From: Azospirillum sp. SYSU D00513
GTDB taxonomy: Bacteria > Pseudomonadota > Alphaproteobacteria > Azospirillales > Azospirillaceae
Reading direction: 5' to 3'
Length of the DNA stretch: 64,000 nucleotides
Assembly (NCBI RefSeq): GCF_017356015.1
Contig: NZ_JAFIQV010000004.1
Span: 146,954-210,953, forward strand
The notes below the pieces were generated by a model that worked only from the letters and a program-made list of their open reading frames with translations, searched no databases and was not told the origin of the DNA. Of this stretch, positions 50,924 through 59,775 are shown piece by piece (the first letter of the stretch is position 1; the number at the start of each line of letters is the position of its first letter). The position numbers and the translations under genes are program-made.

Positions 50924-52077
50924 CAGATCACCTCGATTTCGGCTTGCAGGGCGCCGGCGGCCTTGATCGATTGCAGGATCGCGATCATGTCGCGCGGCCC
51001 CACCCCGAGCGCATTCAAGGATTGTACCAACTCCTGGAGCGTCACCCCCGACGACATGACCGTCAGGCGCCGGTCCTCCTGCGCGTCCACCTCGATGTTG
51101 GTGCGCGGCACGACCACGGTCTCGCCCTCGCTGAAGGGGCCGGGCTGGCTGACCTGCGGGGTTTCGGTGACGCGAATCGTCAGGTTGCCCTGGGCGATGG
51201 CGACGGTGGAGATGCGGACGTTCTCGCCCATGACGATGACGCCGGACTTCTCGTCCACCACAACGCGGGCCACCTGGTCGGGGGTGACGCGCAGCTGCTC
51301 GATCTCCGTCACCAGCCCGACCACGTCGCCGCGCCGGGGCTCCGGCACGGTCACCAGGACCGAGGAGGGGTCGGTTGCCTGGGCGAGGTTGCGGCGGAGC
51401 TGCGTGTTGATGGCGGCCGCGACGCGCTGCGCCGTCGTGAAGTCGGGGTTGCGGAGCGACAGGCGCAGGACCGGAAGCTCGGCCAGCGAGAACTGGATCT
51501 CGCGCTCGACGATGGCGCCCGACGAGATGCGGCCCGAGGTCGGCACGCCGCGCGTGACGCTGGCGCCCTGGCCCTGCGCCGAGAATCCGGACACGGCGAT
51601 CGGCCCCTGGCCGACCGCGTAGACCTCGCCGTCGGCGCCCATCAGCGGCGTGACCAGCAACGTGCCGCCAAGCAGGCTCTTGGCGTCGCCCATCGCCGAG
51701 ACCTGGATGTCGATGCGGGTGCCCTGCGCCGCGTAGGGCGGCAGGGTCGCGGTCACCATCACCGCCGCCACGTTCTTCGTGCGCATGTTGGTGCCGCGGG
51801 TGTTGACGCCCATGCGCTCCAGCATGCCGGTGAGGCTCTGCTCGGTGAAAGGGGAGTTGTTCAGGCTGTCGCCCGTGCCGTTCAGGCCGACCACGAGGCC
51901 ATAGCCGATCAGCAGGTTGTCCCGAACCCCTTCCACGTCGGCGATGTCCTTGATCCGCGCGCTGGAGGCCACAGCCGGCACGGACGCCGCCAGGAGGACG
52001 GCCATCAGGACGGCAGCCAGGGCGGTCAGGGCCCGAAGGGGGCCGAAAAGGGTGCTGAGGCAGGCGATGGTCGGCAT
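50923..52077 (-). CDS. flgI: Flagellar P-ring protein FlgI
   Basis: A 384-residue periplasmic P-ring subunit. The signal peptide spans about residues 1-36 (ALTALAAVLMAVLLAASVPAVAS), followed by ARIKDIADVEGVRDN, GYGLVVGLNGTGD and TGMLERMGV, the family hallmarks. C-terminal SSGVTLQELVQSLNALGVGPRDMIAILQ is also typical. ATG 52077 follows AGGAG at eight bases; 52191 would add an implausible leader. A sigma-54 promoter lies upstream; fliX is divergent as in Caulobacter. Confidence 0.96.
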   Translation of the reverse strand: MPTIACLSTLFGPLRALTALAAVLMAVLLAASVPAVASSARIKDIADVEGVRDNLLIGYGLVVGLNGTGDSLNNSPFTEQSLTGMLERMGVNTRGTNMRTKNVAAVMVTATLPPYAAQGTRIDIQVSAMGDAKSLLGGTLLVTPLMGADGEVYAVGQGPIAVSGFSAQGQGASVTRGVPTSGRISSGAIVEREIQFSLAELPVLRLSLRNPDFTTAQRVAAAINTQLRRNLAQATDPSSVLVTVPEPRRGDVVGLVTEIEQLRVTPDQVARVVVDEKSGVIVMGENVRISTVAIAQGNLTIRVTETPQVSQPGPFSEGETVVVPRTNIEVDAQEDRRLTVMSSGVTLQELVQSLNALGVGPRDMIAILQSIKAAGALQAEIEVI

Positions 52078-52109
52078 GATACGGGCTCCTCGACGGACGC
52101 CGGCCTTCA

Positions 52110-52126
52110 TGCGAAGCCCGTGCCAA
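52110..52126 (-). promoter_or_regulatory. Sigma-54 promoter of flgI-flgJ-flgN
   Basis: Minus strand TTGGCACGGGCTTCGCA: a perfect -24 element TTGGCACG and a -12 element TCGC (one change from TTGC), with exact GG-N10-GC spacing. The start codon is 33 bases downstream, leaving a leader of about 20 nt that holds the AGGAG ribosome site. Confidence 0.85.
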
Positions 52127-52353
52127 CTCCGGCCCCTAAGCAGAAGGGGCAGTAAATCCGCCCGGCATCCCCGGCCGATGCTCGTCGCCACTCGGACGAG
52201 GCCGGCCTTAAGTCCGCAAAATCCCCTTCTTTTCTGCCCATTCCGGTCACGGCCAGGGCGGCAGTTTTTACCTCATTGCGGCAAAGCTTGACCGGATGTT
52301 AAGATAATCCTGCCTATGGTTGGCGCTTCCCCCCGTAACCGGTTGCACGGCAC

Positions 52354-52770
52354 ATGAAAGTCCAAGGACCCGGAAACATTCGCGGCAACGGCTCGGTCCG
52401 ACGGACCGGCAAGGCCGAGGGCACGTCCGGCGGCGGCTTCGCGAAGCAGATCGGCGGCGAGGTGAGCAGCGCCCAGGGTGTCAGCGCGTCGGCCCCGCTC
52501 AGCGCCATCAGCAGCGTGCTGGCCTTGCAGGAGGTCGACGACGCCGCGGCCCGCGCCTCGCGCGGCAAGATGCGGGCGCAAGAAATGCTCGACAAGTTGG
52601 ACGAGATACGGCATGGCCTGTTGGCCGGCGCCTTGCCGCGGCAAAAGCTGATGGACCTCGCGCAGGTCGTTCAGTCGCGCCGTGTGCATGTGGACGACCC
52701 GCACCTCGCCCAGATCCTGGACGAGATCGACCTGCGCGCCCAGGTGGAGCTGGCGAAGCTCACCTCCTGA
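52354..52770 (+). CDS. fliX: Flagellar assembly regulator FliX
   Basis: A 138-residue FliX family protein: a disordered Gly/Ser-rich N terminus, then SSVLALQEVDDAAARASRGKMRAQEMLDKLDEIRHGLL and QKLMDLAQVV. In Caulobacter FliX links basal-body assembly to FlbD, the activator of sigma-54 flagellar promoters. This matches the -24/-12 promoters found in this block. It is divergent from flgI, the same arrangement as in Caulobacter. No clear promoter could be fixed in the 160-base gap. Confidence 0.92.
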   Translation: MKVQGPGNIRGNGSVRRTGKAEGTSGGGFAKQIGGEVSSAQGVSASAPLSAISSVLALQEVDDAAARASRGKMRAQEMLDKLDEIRHGLLAGALPRQKLMDLAQVVQSRRVHVDDPHLAQILDEIDLRAQVELAKLTS

Positions 52771-52856
52771 CGGCGACATCGGAGGCGGTCTCACGGAAGT
52801 CACGGACTTCCGCTTCTCCAAGAGCTTGTCCGGCGGGGTGCGATCGGACCGCGAGG

Positions 52857-52885
52857 TTGCGGTGGCGGTCGCGTGTACATATACT
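52857..52885 (+). promoter_or_regulatory. Sigma-70 promoter of dksA
   Basis: TTGCGG-N17-TATACT. The predicted start (about 52892) lies inside the longer possible reading frame and so supports the dksA start at 52927. Confidence 0.7.
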
Positions 52886-52926
52886 CCGCGCCGCCCGGAC
52901 CACCCTTTGCACTTGGATGCTTTCGG

Positions 52927-53346
52927 ATGTCGTCGCCGCTGCTGCCTCAGAACTACAAGCCGTCGGAAGACGAGCAGTTCATGAATCCCGTCATGCGGGA
53001 GTATTTCCGCCAGAAGCTGCTTCGCTGGCGCGCGGAATTGTTGGCCGAGTCCAACGAGACCTTGAACAGCCTTCAGGAAGGCGGCATTCAGGAACCGGAC
53101 ATCGCGGACCGTGCCTCGGCCGAAACCGACCGTGCCCTGGAACTGCGGACCCGCGACCGCGAGCGCAAGCTGATCTCCAAGATCGACTCGGCGCTGGAGC
53201 GGCTGATGGACGGCAGCTATGGCTACTGCGAGGAGACGGGCGAGCCCATCTCCGTGCGCCGCCTGGACGCCCGTCCCATCGCGACGCTCAGCCTGGAAGC
53301 CCAGGAGCGCCACGAGCGGATGGAACGCACGCAGCGCGACGACTGA
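52927..53346 (+). CDS. dksA: DksA, RNA polymerase-binding transcription factor
   Basis: A 139-residue DksA. N-terminal helices form a coiled coil with the tip motif DIADRASAETD, and the zinc-finger region reads YGYCEETGEPISVRRLDARP. Only one of the four zinc cysteines (C101) is kept, which is the usual state in alphaproteobacterial DksA. It modulates transcription with ppGpp through the RNAP secondary channel. ATG 52927 was preferred over 52873 because a good promoter sits between them. Confidence 0.94.
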   Translation: MSSPLLPQNYKPSEDEQFMNPVMREYFRQKLLRWRAELLAESNETLNSLQEGGIQEPDIADRASAETDRALELRTRDRERKLISKIDSALERLMDGSYGYCEETGEPISVRRLDARPIATLSLEAQERHERMERTQRDD

Positions 53347-53437
53347 TCGCATCACCGGCCGGGGTTGGGCGTCCACCGGTCGTGAGGCCGGCGCCTTCCC
53401 TGACCCCATTCTCCGGCCGGGAGCCGCGTCCCGCCGC

Positions 53438-53833
53438 TCAGCCCTCCTCATACAGTTCCAGCGGAAGCCCGTCGGGATCGGCGAAGAAGGTGAAGCGCCG
53501 CCCGGTGTAGGGATCGATGCGCACCGGTTCGACCGGGACGCCGGCGCCGCTCAGCCTTGCCACGGCCGAGTCGAGATCGGTCACACGGAACGCCAGATGG
53601 CGCAGCCCGCAGGCCTCCGGCCGCGACGGGCGTGGTGGCGGATCCGGGAACGAGAACAGCTCGATCCGAACGCCTCCCGGCTCCTCCCCGGACACGAGGT
53701 CCAGCTTGAAGGAGCGCCGCTCCTCGCGGTACGCCTCGGCCAGTACGCGGAATCCCAGCTTGTCCACATAGAAGGATTTCGACCGCTCGTAATCGGAAAC
53801 GATGATGGCGACATGGTGGATGGCGTCGAACAT
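53438..53833 (-). CDS. VOC/glyoxalase-family protein (YaeR-like)
   Basis: A 131-residue vicinal-oxygen-chelate protein with two beta-alpha-beta-beta-beta modules: HHVAIIVSDYERSKSFYVDKLGFRV and LRHLAFRVTDLDSAVARL. Metal ligands are His8 region (AIHHVAI), Glu in RIELFSF, His in LRHLAF and Glu in LPLELYE, so the site appears complete. The group is related to YaeR and glyoxalase I; activity unknown. ATG 53833 follows AAGGA. It is convergent with dksA. Confidence 0.87.
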   Translation of the reverse strand: MFDAIHHVAIIVSDYERSKSFYVDKLGFRVLAEAYREERRSFKLDLVSGEEPGGVRIELFSFPDPPPRPSRPEACGLRHLAFRVTDLDSAVARLSGAGVPVEPVRIDPYTGRRFTFFADPDGLPLELYEEG

Positions 53834-53937
53834 GCGGGTCCTTTTCGAATGGAAGGGGGCTGTGTCGTGTGGATGCCGGTTCCGTTGCTTTCGCACGGCC
53901 GGCAGCGCGGCGCCAGCCCAACCCGGCCAAAAGGGTG

Positions 53938-54546
53938 TCAGCCAGCTCGGGCCGCAGCCTGCAGGATCGCCTTCACGGCCTCCTCCGTCCGTTCTCCCGG
54001 CAGGATCAGGTCGCAGAAGGGGCGCGTGGCCTCCACCAGCGCCGCATGGGCCGGCAGGGTGAAGCGCCGCCAGTGCGCCAGCACGAAGGCCTCGGACACG
54101 CCGCGCTCGGCGACGTCGCGCCGCAGGCGCCGGCTCAATCTCAGCTCCTCTCCGGCCTCCAGATAGACGCGGAGGTCGCAGCGGGCGCGCAGCCGCGCAT
54201 CGGTCAGGATCAGGATGCCTTCCACGATGACGGTGCCAGCGGGCCGGATCTCCCGGATTTCCGGATCCGTGCTGCCATGGCGGTAGCGGGAGAGAGTGAC
54301 CGGCCTGCCGGCGAGCAGCGCGTCCAGGTCGCCCAGCATCCGGTCTCCGTCGAAGGCGGCGGGGCTGTCGAAATCATGATCCCACGCCGACACATCGTCG
54401 GGCAGGGGCCTGTAATAATCGTCCTGGGTGAGCACCTCGCAGTTGCCGAGGCGTCCCGCGACCCGCTCCGCCACGGTGGACTTGCCGGCCCCGCTGCCGC
54501 CGGTGATGGCGACGACGTAAGGTCTGGAAGCGGGTTTGGCCGCCAT
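53938..54546 (-). CDS. udk: Uridine kinase
   Basis: A 202-residue P-loop kinase: Walker A GGSGAGKST (16-24), QDDYYRPL for nucleoside binding, DFDSPAAFD, and the LID region RRLRRDVAERG. It phosphorylates uridine/cytidine in salvage. ATG 54546 follows GGAGAG. It is on the same strand as the VOC gene, 104 bases upstream of it; co-transcription is possible. Confidence 0.9.
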   Translation of the reverse strand: MAAKPASRPYVVAITGGSGAGKSTVAERVAGRLGNCEVLTQDDYYRPLPDDVSAWDHDFDSPAAFDGDRMLGDLDALLAGRPVTLSRYRHGSTDPEIREIRPAGTVIVEGILILTDARLRARCDLRVYLEAGEELRLSRRLRRDVAERGVSEAFVLAHWRRFTLPAHAALVEATRPFCDLILPGERTEEAVKAILQAAARAG

Positions 54547-54609
54547 GCTCTCTCTCCACATCCCGTGGGGAGCATTCTAGGCGGGGCCTTCTCCGCTTGC
54601 CAGCGGAGG

Positions 54610-54638
54610 AAAAAGCCGGGGCGCCGGACGCGCCCCGG
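54610..54638 (-). terminator. Terminator of the chemoreceptor gene
   Basis: Perfect 9-bp stem CCGGGGCGC / GCGCCCCGG; read on the minus strand it is followed by CTTTTTCC. It lies about 42 bases after the receptor stop. A second inverted repeat GCCTGATA/TATCAGGC (54660-54685) spans the stop codon itself. Confidence 0.85.
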
Positions 54639-54679
54639 AGAAATGGCCCGGAAAGGCCGGCCTGATAAAAGCGTTCGTA

Positions 54680-56365
54680 TCAGGCGGTCCGGATGTTGGC
54701 GATGAACCTCTCCACCTCCTGGCGGAGCAGGTCGGATTCCCTGGACAGGCCACCGGCCGCACCCAGCACCTGGCTGGCGGCCGAGCCGGTTTCGGCGGCG
54801 GCCTGGTTCACGCTGGCGATGTTGGTGGACACCTCCTGGGTGCCGCGCGCGGCCTGCTGGACGTTGCTGGAGATGTCGCGGGTGGCGGCACCCTGCTGCT
54901 CGACCGCCGCGGCGATGGCGCCGGCGATCTCGTTCATGCGGGTGATGGTCTCCTCAATGCCCTCCACGGCCTGCCGCGCGCCGCCGGTCGCCTGCTGGAT
55001 CTCCTGCACCTTGGCCTGGATCTCCTCGGTCGCCTTGGCGGTCTGGCCGGCGAGGCTCTTCACCTCCGTCGCGACCACGGCGAAGCCCTTGCCGGCGTCG
55101 CCGGCCCGCGCCGCTTCGATGGTCGCGTTCAGCGCCAGAAGGTTGGTCTGGCTGGCGATGGAATTGATCAGCCCGATCACGTCGCCGATCTGCTGGGCGG
55201 CGTCGACCAGCCCCTTGATCGTGTCGGCGGTCTGCTGCGTCTGGTGCACGGCCTCGCCCGCGATCCGGGTGGAATTGGACACCTGACGGCCGATCTCCTG
55301 GATGGAGGCGGACAGTTCCTCGGTGGCGGTCGCCACCGTCTGCACGTTGCTGCTGGCCTGGTCGGACGCCGACGCCACGGCCATGGCCCGGCGGCTCGCC
55401 TCCTCCGCCGTGCCGGACATCGCGGTCGCGGCGCCCTGCATCTGGGTGGCAGCCGAGGCCACCGTCTCCACCACGCCCTTCACGCTGGACTCGAACTCGT
55501 CCGCCAGCTTCAGCATCGCCTGCCGGCGTTCACGCTCGCTGCGGGCCTTCAGCTCCTCCTGCTCGGCCTTCAGCGTCTGCTGGACGACGGTGGCGGCCTT
55601 GAAGGCTTCCGCCGCCTGGGCGAGGTCGCCGATCTCGTCCTTGCGGGCCGTGCCCTCCACCTGGACCGAGGTGTCGCCGGCGGCCAGGCGCCGCATGACG
55701 GCGATCACGTTGCGGATGCCCGAGGTGATGGAGCGCACCACGAGGGTGGCGAGCGCGATTGACAGCAGAAGGCCGGCCGCGGTGACCGCGACGATGGTCG
55801 TGAAGAGTCCCTCGTAGCCGGCCTCGGCGGCCTCGTAGCTTCGCTTGGCGTTGGTCACCTGCAGGTCCATCAGCTTGTCCAGCAGGTCCATGGCGGTGGC
55901 GAAATGCTTGGTCGCGACCGTGCGCAGATTGTTCCGGGCACCCTCCATGTCGCCGCTCTTGGCGAAGGCGATGGTCTTGTCCCGGCTCGTCTCGTAGTTC
56001 GCCAGTTCATTGGAGAAGCGCACCGCGAGCGCGCGCTCCTCGTTCCCGAGTTGGGTGGCCATGTAGCGGTCGAGCGCCGCGTGGAGCTGTCCGGTGTACT
56101 TCACGACGTCGGCGGCGTTGGTCTCGACGACCTGCTGGTTCTCGGCGCCCGCGATGGCGACCGCCCGGGTGCGCGCGTGGTGCAGGCTGTTCTGGACGCT
56201 GCCGAGCGAGGCCAGAGCGACCGTGCGGTTCTCGTACACGTACCGCATGCTGTCGTTGGCGGATTTTGCTCCATGCAGGCCGAGCACGCTTGCGGCGATG
56301 GCCACGACGGCGAGAACGGTCACCAGAAGGATCAGGCGGCTTCCGATTTTCAGGTTCGACAACAT
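54680..56365 (-). CDS. Methyl-accepting chemotaxis protein, four-helix-bundle sensor
   Basis: A 561-residue chemoreceptor. TM1 is about 10-30; a periplasmic helical bundle ([41 protein letters not shown]) follows, with TM2 at about 188-210, HAMP ([18 protein letters not shown]) and the signalling hairpin around [15 protein letters not shown]. Like the receptor at 6853 it lacks a C-terminal pentapeptide. The ligand is unknown. The downstream terminator makes it monocistronic; the CheY-like gene upstream on the same strand may be functionally linked. Confidence 0.93.
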   Translation of the reverse strand: MLSNLKIGSRLILLVTVLAVVAIAASVLGLHGAKSANDSMRYVYENRTVALASLGSVQNSLHHARTRAVAIAGAENQQVVETNAADVVKYTGQLHAALDRYMATQLGNEERALAVRFSNELANYETSRDKTIAFAKSGDMEGARNNLRTVATKHFATAMDLLDKLMDLQVTNAKRSYEAAEAGYEGLFTTIVAVTAAGLLLSIALATLVVRSITSGIRNVIAVMRRLAAGDTSVQVEGTARKDEIGDLAQAAEAFKAATVVQQTLKAEQEELKARSERERRQAMLKLADEFESSVKGVVETVASAATQMQGAATAMSGTAEEASRRAMAVASASDQASSNVQTVATATEELSASIQEIGRQVSNSTRIAGEAVHQTQQTADTIKGLVDAAQQIGDVIGLINSIASQTNLLALNATIEAARAGDAGKGFAVVATEVKSLAGQTAKATEEIQAKVQEIQQATGGARQAVEGIEETITRMNEIAGAIAAAVEQQGAATRDISSNVQQAARGTQEVSTNIASVNQAAAETGSAASQVLGAAGGLSRESDLLRQEVERFIANIRTA

Positions 56366-56575
56366 GCGGCTAACTCTTTCTTGCTTCGGCGGCCCCCCAT
56401 CAGGGGGGTGTCTGGCCTTCTATACGGAGGCTCTCCGAATTCGGATCGAGCGCAGGCGCAACTTTATCGCGATTTTCGCAGGGAGACGGTTAACATTAGT
56501 TCACGTATTGCGTGAGTATGCAGGGGCGTGGAGCCGGCACGCGCGGTGGGGCCATTGCTTAGGAAAGGGTGGTGA

Positions 56576-56932
56576 TCAGATTCCGACGGAGCGGATCGCC
56601 CTGAACAGGCTCTCCACCTGGAAGGGCTTGCTCAGCACCACGGTGCGGCCTGGTTCCTCGCGGGGAAGGCTTTCGCTGTAACCGGTCATCACGACCACGG
56701 GCAGATCGGGGCGGCGCTGCCGGAGCAGGCGGATCAGCTCATGCCCGCCCAGCACGGGCATGCGCATGTCGGTCAGCAGCATGTCGGCGGCGTCCCTGGC
56801 TTCGGCCTCCAGCGCTTCCTTGCCGTTGCGCGCCACCGTGATGCGGAAGCCATGGCTTTCCAGCATGGAGGCCAGCGCGATGGCGACGAGATCCTCATCC
56901 TCGGCGATGATGATGTGGGGAAGCTCTGCCAT
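56576..56932 (-). CDS. CheY-like single-domain response regulator
   Basis: A 118-residue receiver: IIIAEDED, D55 phospho-acceptor in LLTDMRMPVLGG, T83 in VVMTGYS and K102 in VLSKPFQ. It lacks an output domain. The sequence is closer to PAS-kinase partners than to the core CheY. It lies 210 bases upstream of the chemoreceptor on the same strand. An inverted repeat TCACG-TATTG-CGTGA (56511-56525) sits between them. Confidence 0.87.
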   Translation of the reverse strand: MAELPHIIIAEDEDLVAIALASMLESHGFRITVARNGKEALEAEARDAADMLLTDMRMPVLGGHELIRLLRQRRPDLPVVVMTGYSESLPREEPGRTVVLSKPFQVESLFRAIRSVGI

Positions 56933-57129
56933 CGTGATGTCTGAAATTCGCTTGGCTTCGGGGATACTCTTCGCACACTAACATCACGCGGGCCTTCTCC
57001 GTGCAAGAACTTAAGGCGCAACCGGTGGCAACCGGAAAATCGATTCCCGCCTCTCCTGGCCACTTGGACAATTGCGGAACCCCGGTGTTCGGAGCATGCT
57101 GCCTTGCCATAGCGCATGAGGTGCCTACC

Positions 57130-57315
57130 ATGTTCATGGTCAGCGAGGACGAGACCGCCGCGATCCAGGCGGCTTACCGGGAACGTGGCGAATGGGCCGC
57201 CGTCATGGAATTGAGGCGGCGCTTTCCGGGGATTATCGACAATGCGGCGGCGCAACGCTGGGTGCGGGTCATCGCCGGCTGGCGTCCCGCGGCCCTGCAG
57301 CGCTGCGAGCCATGA
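57130..57315 (+). CDS. Small hypothetical protein
   Basis: A 61-residue protein of unknown function: SEDETAAIQAAYRERGEWAAVMELRRRFPGI then DNAAAQRWVRVIAGWRP. Small proteins with this pattern seem common in Rhodospirillales and Methylobacterium (from memory). Two helices and conserved tryptophans are visible. ATG 57130 is preceded by GAGGTG; a longer in-frame start at 57001 lacks a ribosome site. Confidence 0.7.
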   Translation: MFMVSEDETAAIQAAYRERGEWAAVMELRRRFPGIIDNAAAQRWVRVIAGWRPAALQRCEP

Positions 57316-57458
57316 GCGCGCGGTGCTTCGCCCGCCGGTGAGGGCAGGGTCATCCGGCGGAGAAGGCCAAAGACCTGCGGCATCGAATCCGCCACTCTTT
57401 CCTTGGCCCCTCCCACAGTCCTGAACCCCGGTCCGGTGAGCCCGCCGCGAAACCTCGT

Positions 57459-58010
57459 TCAGCCGAGTTTCTGGACCGTGCCGTCGAGGGACATGAGCAG
57501 CAGTTCCACCTCGAGGTCGGCGTGGCGCTCCCGGATCCGGTTGGCGAGCGCGGCCAGAATCTCGCCGTGCACGGCCGCTTCCTTGATCGGATCGTCCTTG
57601 AGATCCGTGCCGAGGAACACCCTGTAGGCACCGCAATCGCGGTGATCCATCAGGATGATCTTCCGGATCTGGTGGAGTTGCTTGGCGACCGCCACATGGT
57701 CCCAGAAGGTGTCGTTCCAGGCCGCCTTCTTCTCGGTCATCGCCCCGAGGCTGGCGCCCGCGAGGATCACGTGGTCGTAGTTGTTGGTCAGCCCGCGCTG
57801 GTCCATGTAGCGCGTGACGTCGTCCACGAGCCGGTAGTCCATGCAGCTCAGCAGCAGGGCTTCCACCGCGCCCGCGGCCCGGGCGTCCCGCCCCGGCGCC
57901 GTCCCCAGCAGCGCCGCTCCGCCGCCGACCGCGGCAAGCTTCAGGATGTCGCGGCGGCTCCTCGGCGCCGTGGTTCCATGGCAGAGGCAGCCCTTTCCGT
58001 GCGCATCCAT
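57459..58010 (-). CDS. Tat-exported beta-carbonic-anhydrase-like protein
   Basis: A 183-residue protein with a Tat leader (SRRDILKLAAVGG, R19-R20) and a beta-CA-like zinc site: C56-x-D58-x-R60 in LLSCMDYRLVDDV and H123-x2-C126 in MDHRDCGAY. These are the canonical beta-CA ligands. The core is shorter than typical bacterial beta-CA (about 135 residues after the leader). It could hydrate CO2 in the periplasm, but it may also be a related CA-like protein with another role. N-terminal cysteines (CLC) precede the leader. Convergent with the small gene upstream. Confidence 0.78.
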   Translation of the reverse strand: MDAHGKGCLCHGTTAPRSRRDILKLAAVGGGAALLGTAPGRDARAAGAVEALLLSCMDYRLVDDVTRYMDQRGLTNNYDHVILAGASLGAMTEKKAAWNDTFWDHVAVAKQLHQIRKIILMDHRDCGAYRVFLGTDLKDDPIKEAAVHGEILAALANRIRERHADLEVELLLMSLDGTVQKLG

Positions 58011-58101
58011 GTTCTATTCTCCCCGCAAAGATTTACTCCGAGCAGAGGGTAGACCAAGAAACGATCCGTTCGCGACCGGCATTTCACGATGCGGAAGCTG
58101 T

Positions 58102-58114
58102 CATTGTGACAATG
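58102..58114. promoter_or_regulatory. Palindrome CATTGT-G-ACAATG, candidate operator
   Basis: Perfect 6-bp arms around one base, about 95 bases upstream of the beta-CA-like gene and in the divergent control region. The protein that binds it is unknown. Confidence 0.4.
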
Positions 58115-58315
58115 GTCGTCCGGGATGATCTTCGAGAAGTTCTTTCCATCGGGGAATATGACGGCACATCAACTGGAATTGCATTTCGTGAACAAGACGC
58201 CGGCGGGTGGCTGGCCAAGGCTTGTGGCCGCGGACGGCCTCCGGTAGGGCAGCCTCGCCGGGTTGCGCGTCCGAGGCGACAGAATGCCCGGATTGTGCAA
58301 TCTTTCCCTTCCGAT

Positions 58316-58339
58316 CGACTTAACCCGACCGACTTAACC
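58316..58339 (+). repeat. Direct repeat CGACTTAACC x2 before the TMEM43-like gene
   Basis: Two identical 10-mers start 14 bases apart and end 51 bases before the start codon at 58391. Candidate activator site. TTAA spacing (10) does not fit CtrA. Confidence 0.45.
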
Positions 58340-58390
58340 AGATCGAAGTGTCGGGGCCATCGATGAGCGGCGAGCAGGAGCGGCGGGAAC

Positions 58391-59575
58391 ATGTTCGGAA
58401 ATCATCCCCACGGGCGCATCCACAGCATGACGGAGGTCACCGTGAGGGGGCCGTTCGCCCGCCTCGGCAACTCCCTGCTCGGCGCGCTCTTCGGCGTCCT
58501 GCTGTTCCTGGGCAGCCTCGGCCTGCTCTTCTGGAACGAGGGGCGGGATTTCGATGCGATGACCGCCCTGAACGCCGGTGCGGAGTCGGTGGTTTCCATC
58601 AGCCCGGACAGCGTCGATCCCGCCAACGAGGGGCGTCTCGTCCACCTGTCGGGACCGGTGGCGGTTCCGGGACCGCTGCAAGACCCCGTCTTCCGCGTCA
58701 CCGCCACCGAGGCGATCCGGCTCGATCGCAGGGTGGAGATGTACCAGTGGCAGGAAGAGCGGGAGACCAGGACCGAGACCACCGCCGACGGTGAGGAGAT
58801 CGAGGAGACCACCTACCATTACTTCACGGACTGGTCCGAACAGCCCATCGATTCGACCGCCTTCCGATGGGAGGAGGGCCACGTCAACCCCACCACGCCC
58901 TATCGGAGCGCGACCCTCGACGCGCGGGGCTCCAGGGTCGGAGCCTTCGCCATGGAACCGGGACTGCTTTCGCAGATCGGCGATTTCCTGCCGATGCCGC
59001 CCGACCTCGCGGCACCCGTGCCGGAGGGGTTCCATTGGGCCGGCGAGCGGCTTCACAGCGGCGCGCCCGACCAGCCGCGGGTGGGCGACCTGCGCGTGAC
59101 CTTCCACGTCGTGCCGGCGCAGACCATCAGCGTCGCCGCCGCCCAGTCCGGCGATTGGCTGACGGCCTTCACCGGTGAACGCGGCTATCCGATCAACCTC
59201 GTCGAGACCGGCGTCCACAGCGCCGATGCCATGTTCGCGCGCGCCAGAACGGACGAGCGGAACCAGACCTGGATGCTGCGCGCTCTCGGCTTCGGCATGA
59301 TGCTGCTGGGGCTCCTCATGCTGGGAAGCCCCGTCCTGTGGCTTGGGAGCGTCAGTTCCGGATCGGAGGGTGCGGTCGCGGGGATATGGCTGTGGCTCGC
59401 GCTGTGTGTTTCGGTTCCCCTGACCATCCTCACCATAGCGGTCGCGTGGCTGGTTCACCGTCCGCTGGCCGGCGCCGGCCTGATCGCCGCGGGCGTGCTG
59501 CTGGCCTTGGCGTTCCGGTGGCTGCTGTCCGGCCGGGGAGTGGGCGGACCGGCGGTCTCCGGCGCCCGTCCGTGA
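58391..59575 (+). CDS. TMEM43-like (DUF1625) membrane protein
   Basis: A 394-residue protein: one N-terminal TM (about 30-48, LLGALFGVLLFLGSLGLLFWNEGR), a large non-cytoplasmic domain with LVHLSGPVAV and YQWQEERETRTE, and three C-terminal TMs (about 300-385). This is the TMEM43/LUMA family, also widespread in bacteria; function unknown. ATG 58391 follows GGAGCGGCGGG; an ATG at 58427 is possible. A clear terminator follows. Confidence 0.88.
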   Translation: MFGNHPHGRIHSMTEVTVRGPFARLGNSLLGALFGVLLFLGSLGLLFWNEGRDFDAMTALNAGAESVVSISPDSVDPANEGRLVHLSGPVAVPGPLQDPVFRVTATEAIRLDRRVEMYQWQEERETRTETTADGEEIEETTYHYFTDWSEQPIDSTAFRWEEGHVNPTTPYRSATLDARGSRVGAFAMEPGLLSQIGDFLPMPPDLAAPVPEGFHWAGERLHSGAPDQPRVGDLRVTFHVVPAQTISVAAAQSGDWLTAFTGERGYPINLVETGVHSADAMFARARTDERNQTWMLRALGFGMMLLGLLMLGSPVLWLGSVSSGSEGAVAGIWLWLALCVSVPLTILTIAVAWLVHRPLAGAGLIAAGVLLALAFRWLLSGRGVGGPAVSGARP

Positions 59576-59607
59576 GAACTCTTGAGAAACGAAATCCTTT
59601 ATTAACG

Positions 59608-59632
59608 AAAAGGCCGCCGTTTTCGGCCTTTT
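59608..59632 (+). terminator. Terminator after the TMEM43-like gene
   Basis: Perfect 9-bp stem AAAAGGCCG / CGGCCTTTT with a seven-base loop and T-rich tail. Confidence 0.92.
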
Positions 59633-59775
59633 CCTTTCCCGGTGATGTTTTTCTTTGCAGCCTAAGGCTGTTCGGAAAGATCGATTTTTGGAACCACGGA
59701 AGATTGCATTTGACTCTAATGGATTGCTCATTCGAAATAGGTTGTGTGGCGTATATCCTTTTGGGGGTCTTTTCC

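Larger units (their letters stand above)
58011..58390. other. Divergent intergenic region with palindrome and direct repeats
   Basis: 380 bases between the beta-CA-like gene and the TMEM43-like gene. It holds CATTGT-G-ACAATG (58102-58114) and a duplicated CGACTTAACC (58316-58325 and 58330-58339). An 86-codon frame at 58106-58366 exists but its second half looks non-coding, so I do not call a gene. Confidence 0.5.

Noticed and set aside
52290..52330. CtrA or sigma-70 promoter for fliX
   Set aside because: A TTAAG half-site and a TTGACC hexamer are present, but no second TTAA at N7 and no convincing -10 at 16-18 bases were found.
58316..58339. CtrA site from two TTAA motifs
   Set aside because: The TTAA motifs are separated by 10 bases rather than 7, so the CtrA consensus is not met.
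58106..58366. 86-codon frame upstream of the TMEM43-like gene
   Set aside because: The second half is Arg/Pro-rich without protein character, no ribosome site precedes it and it overlaps regulatory repeats.
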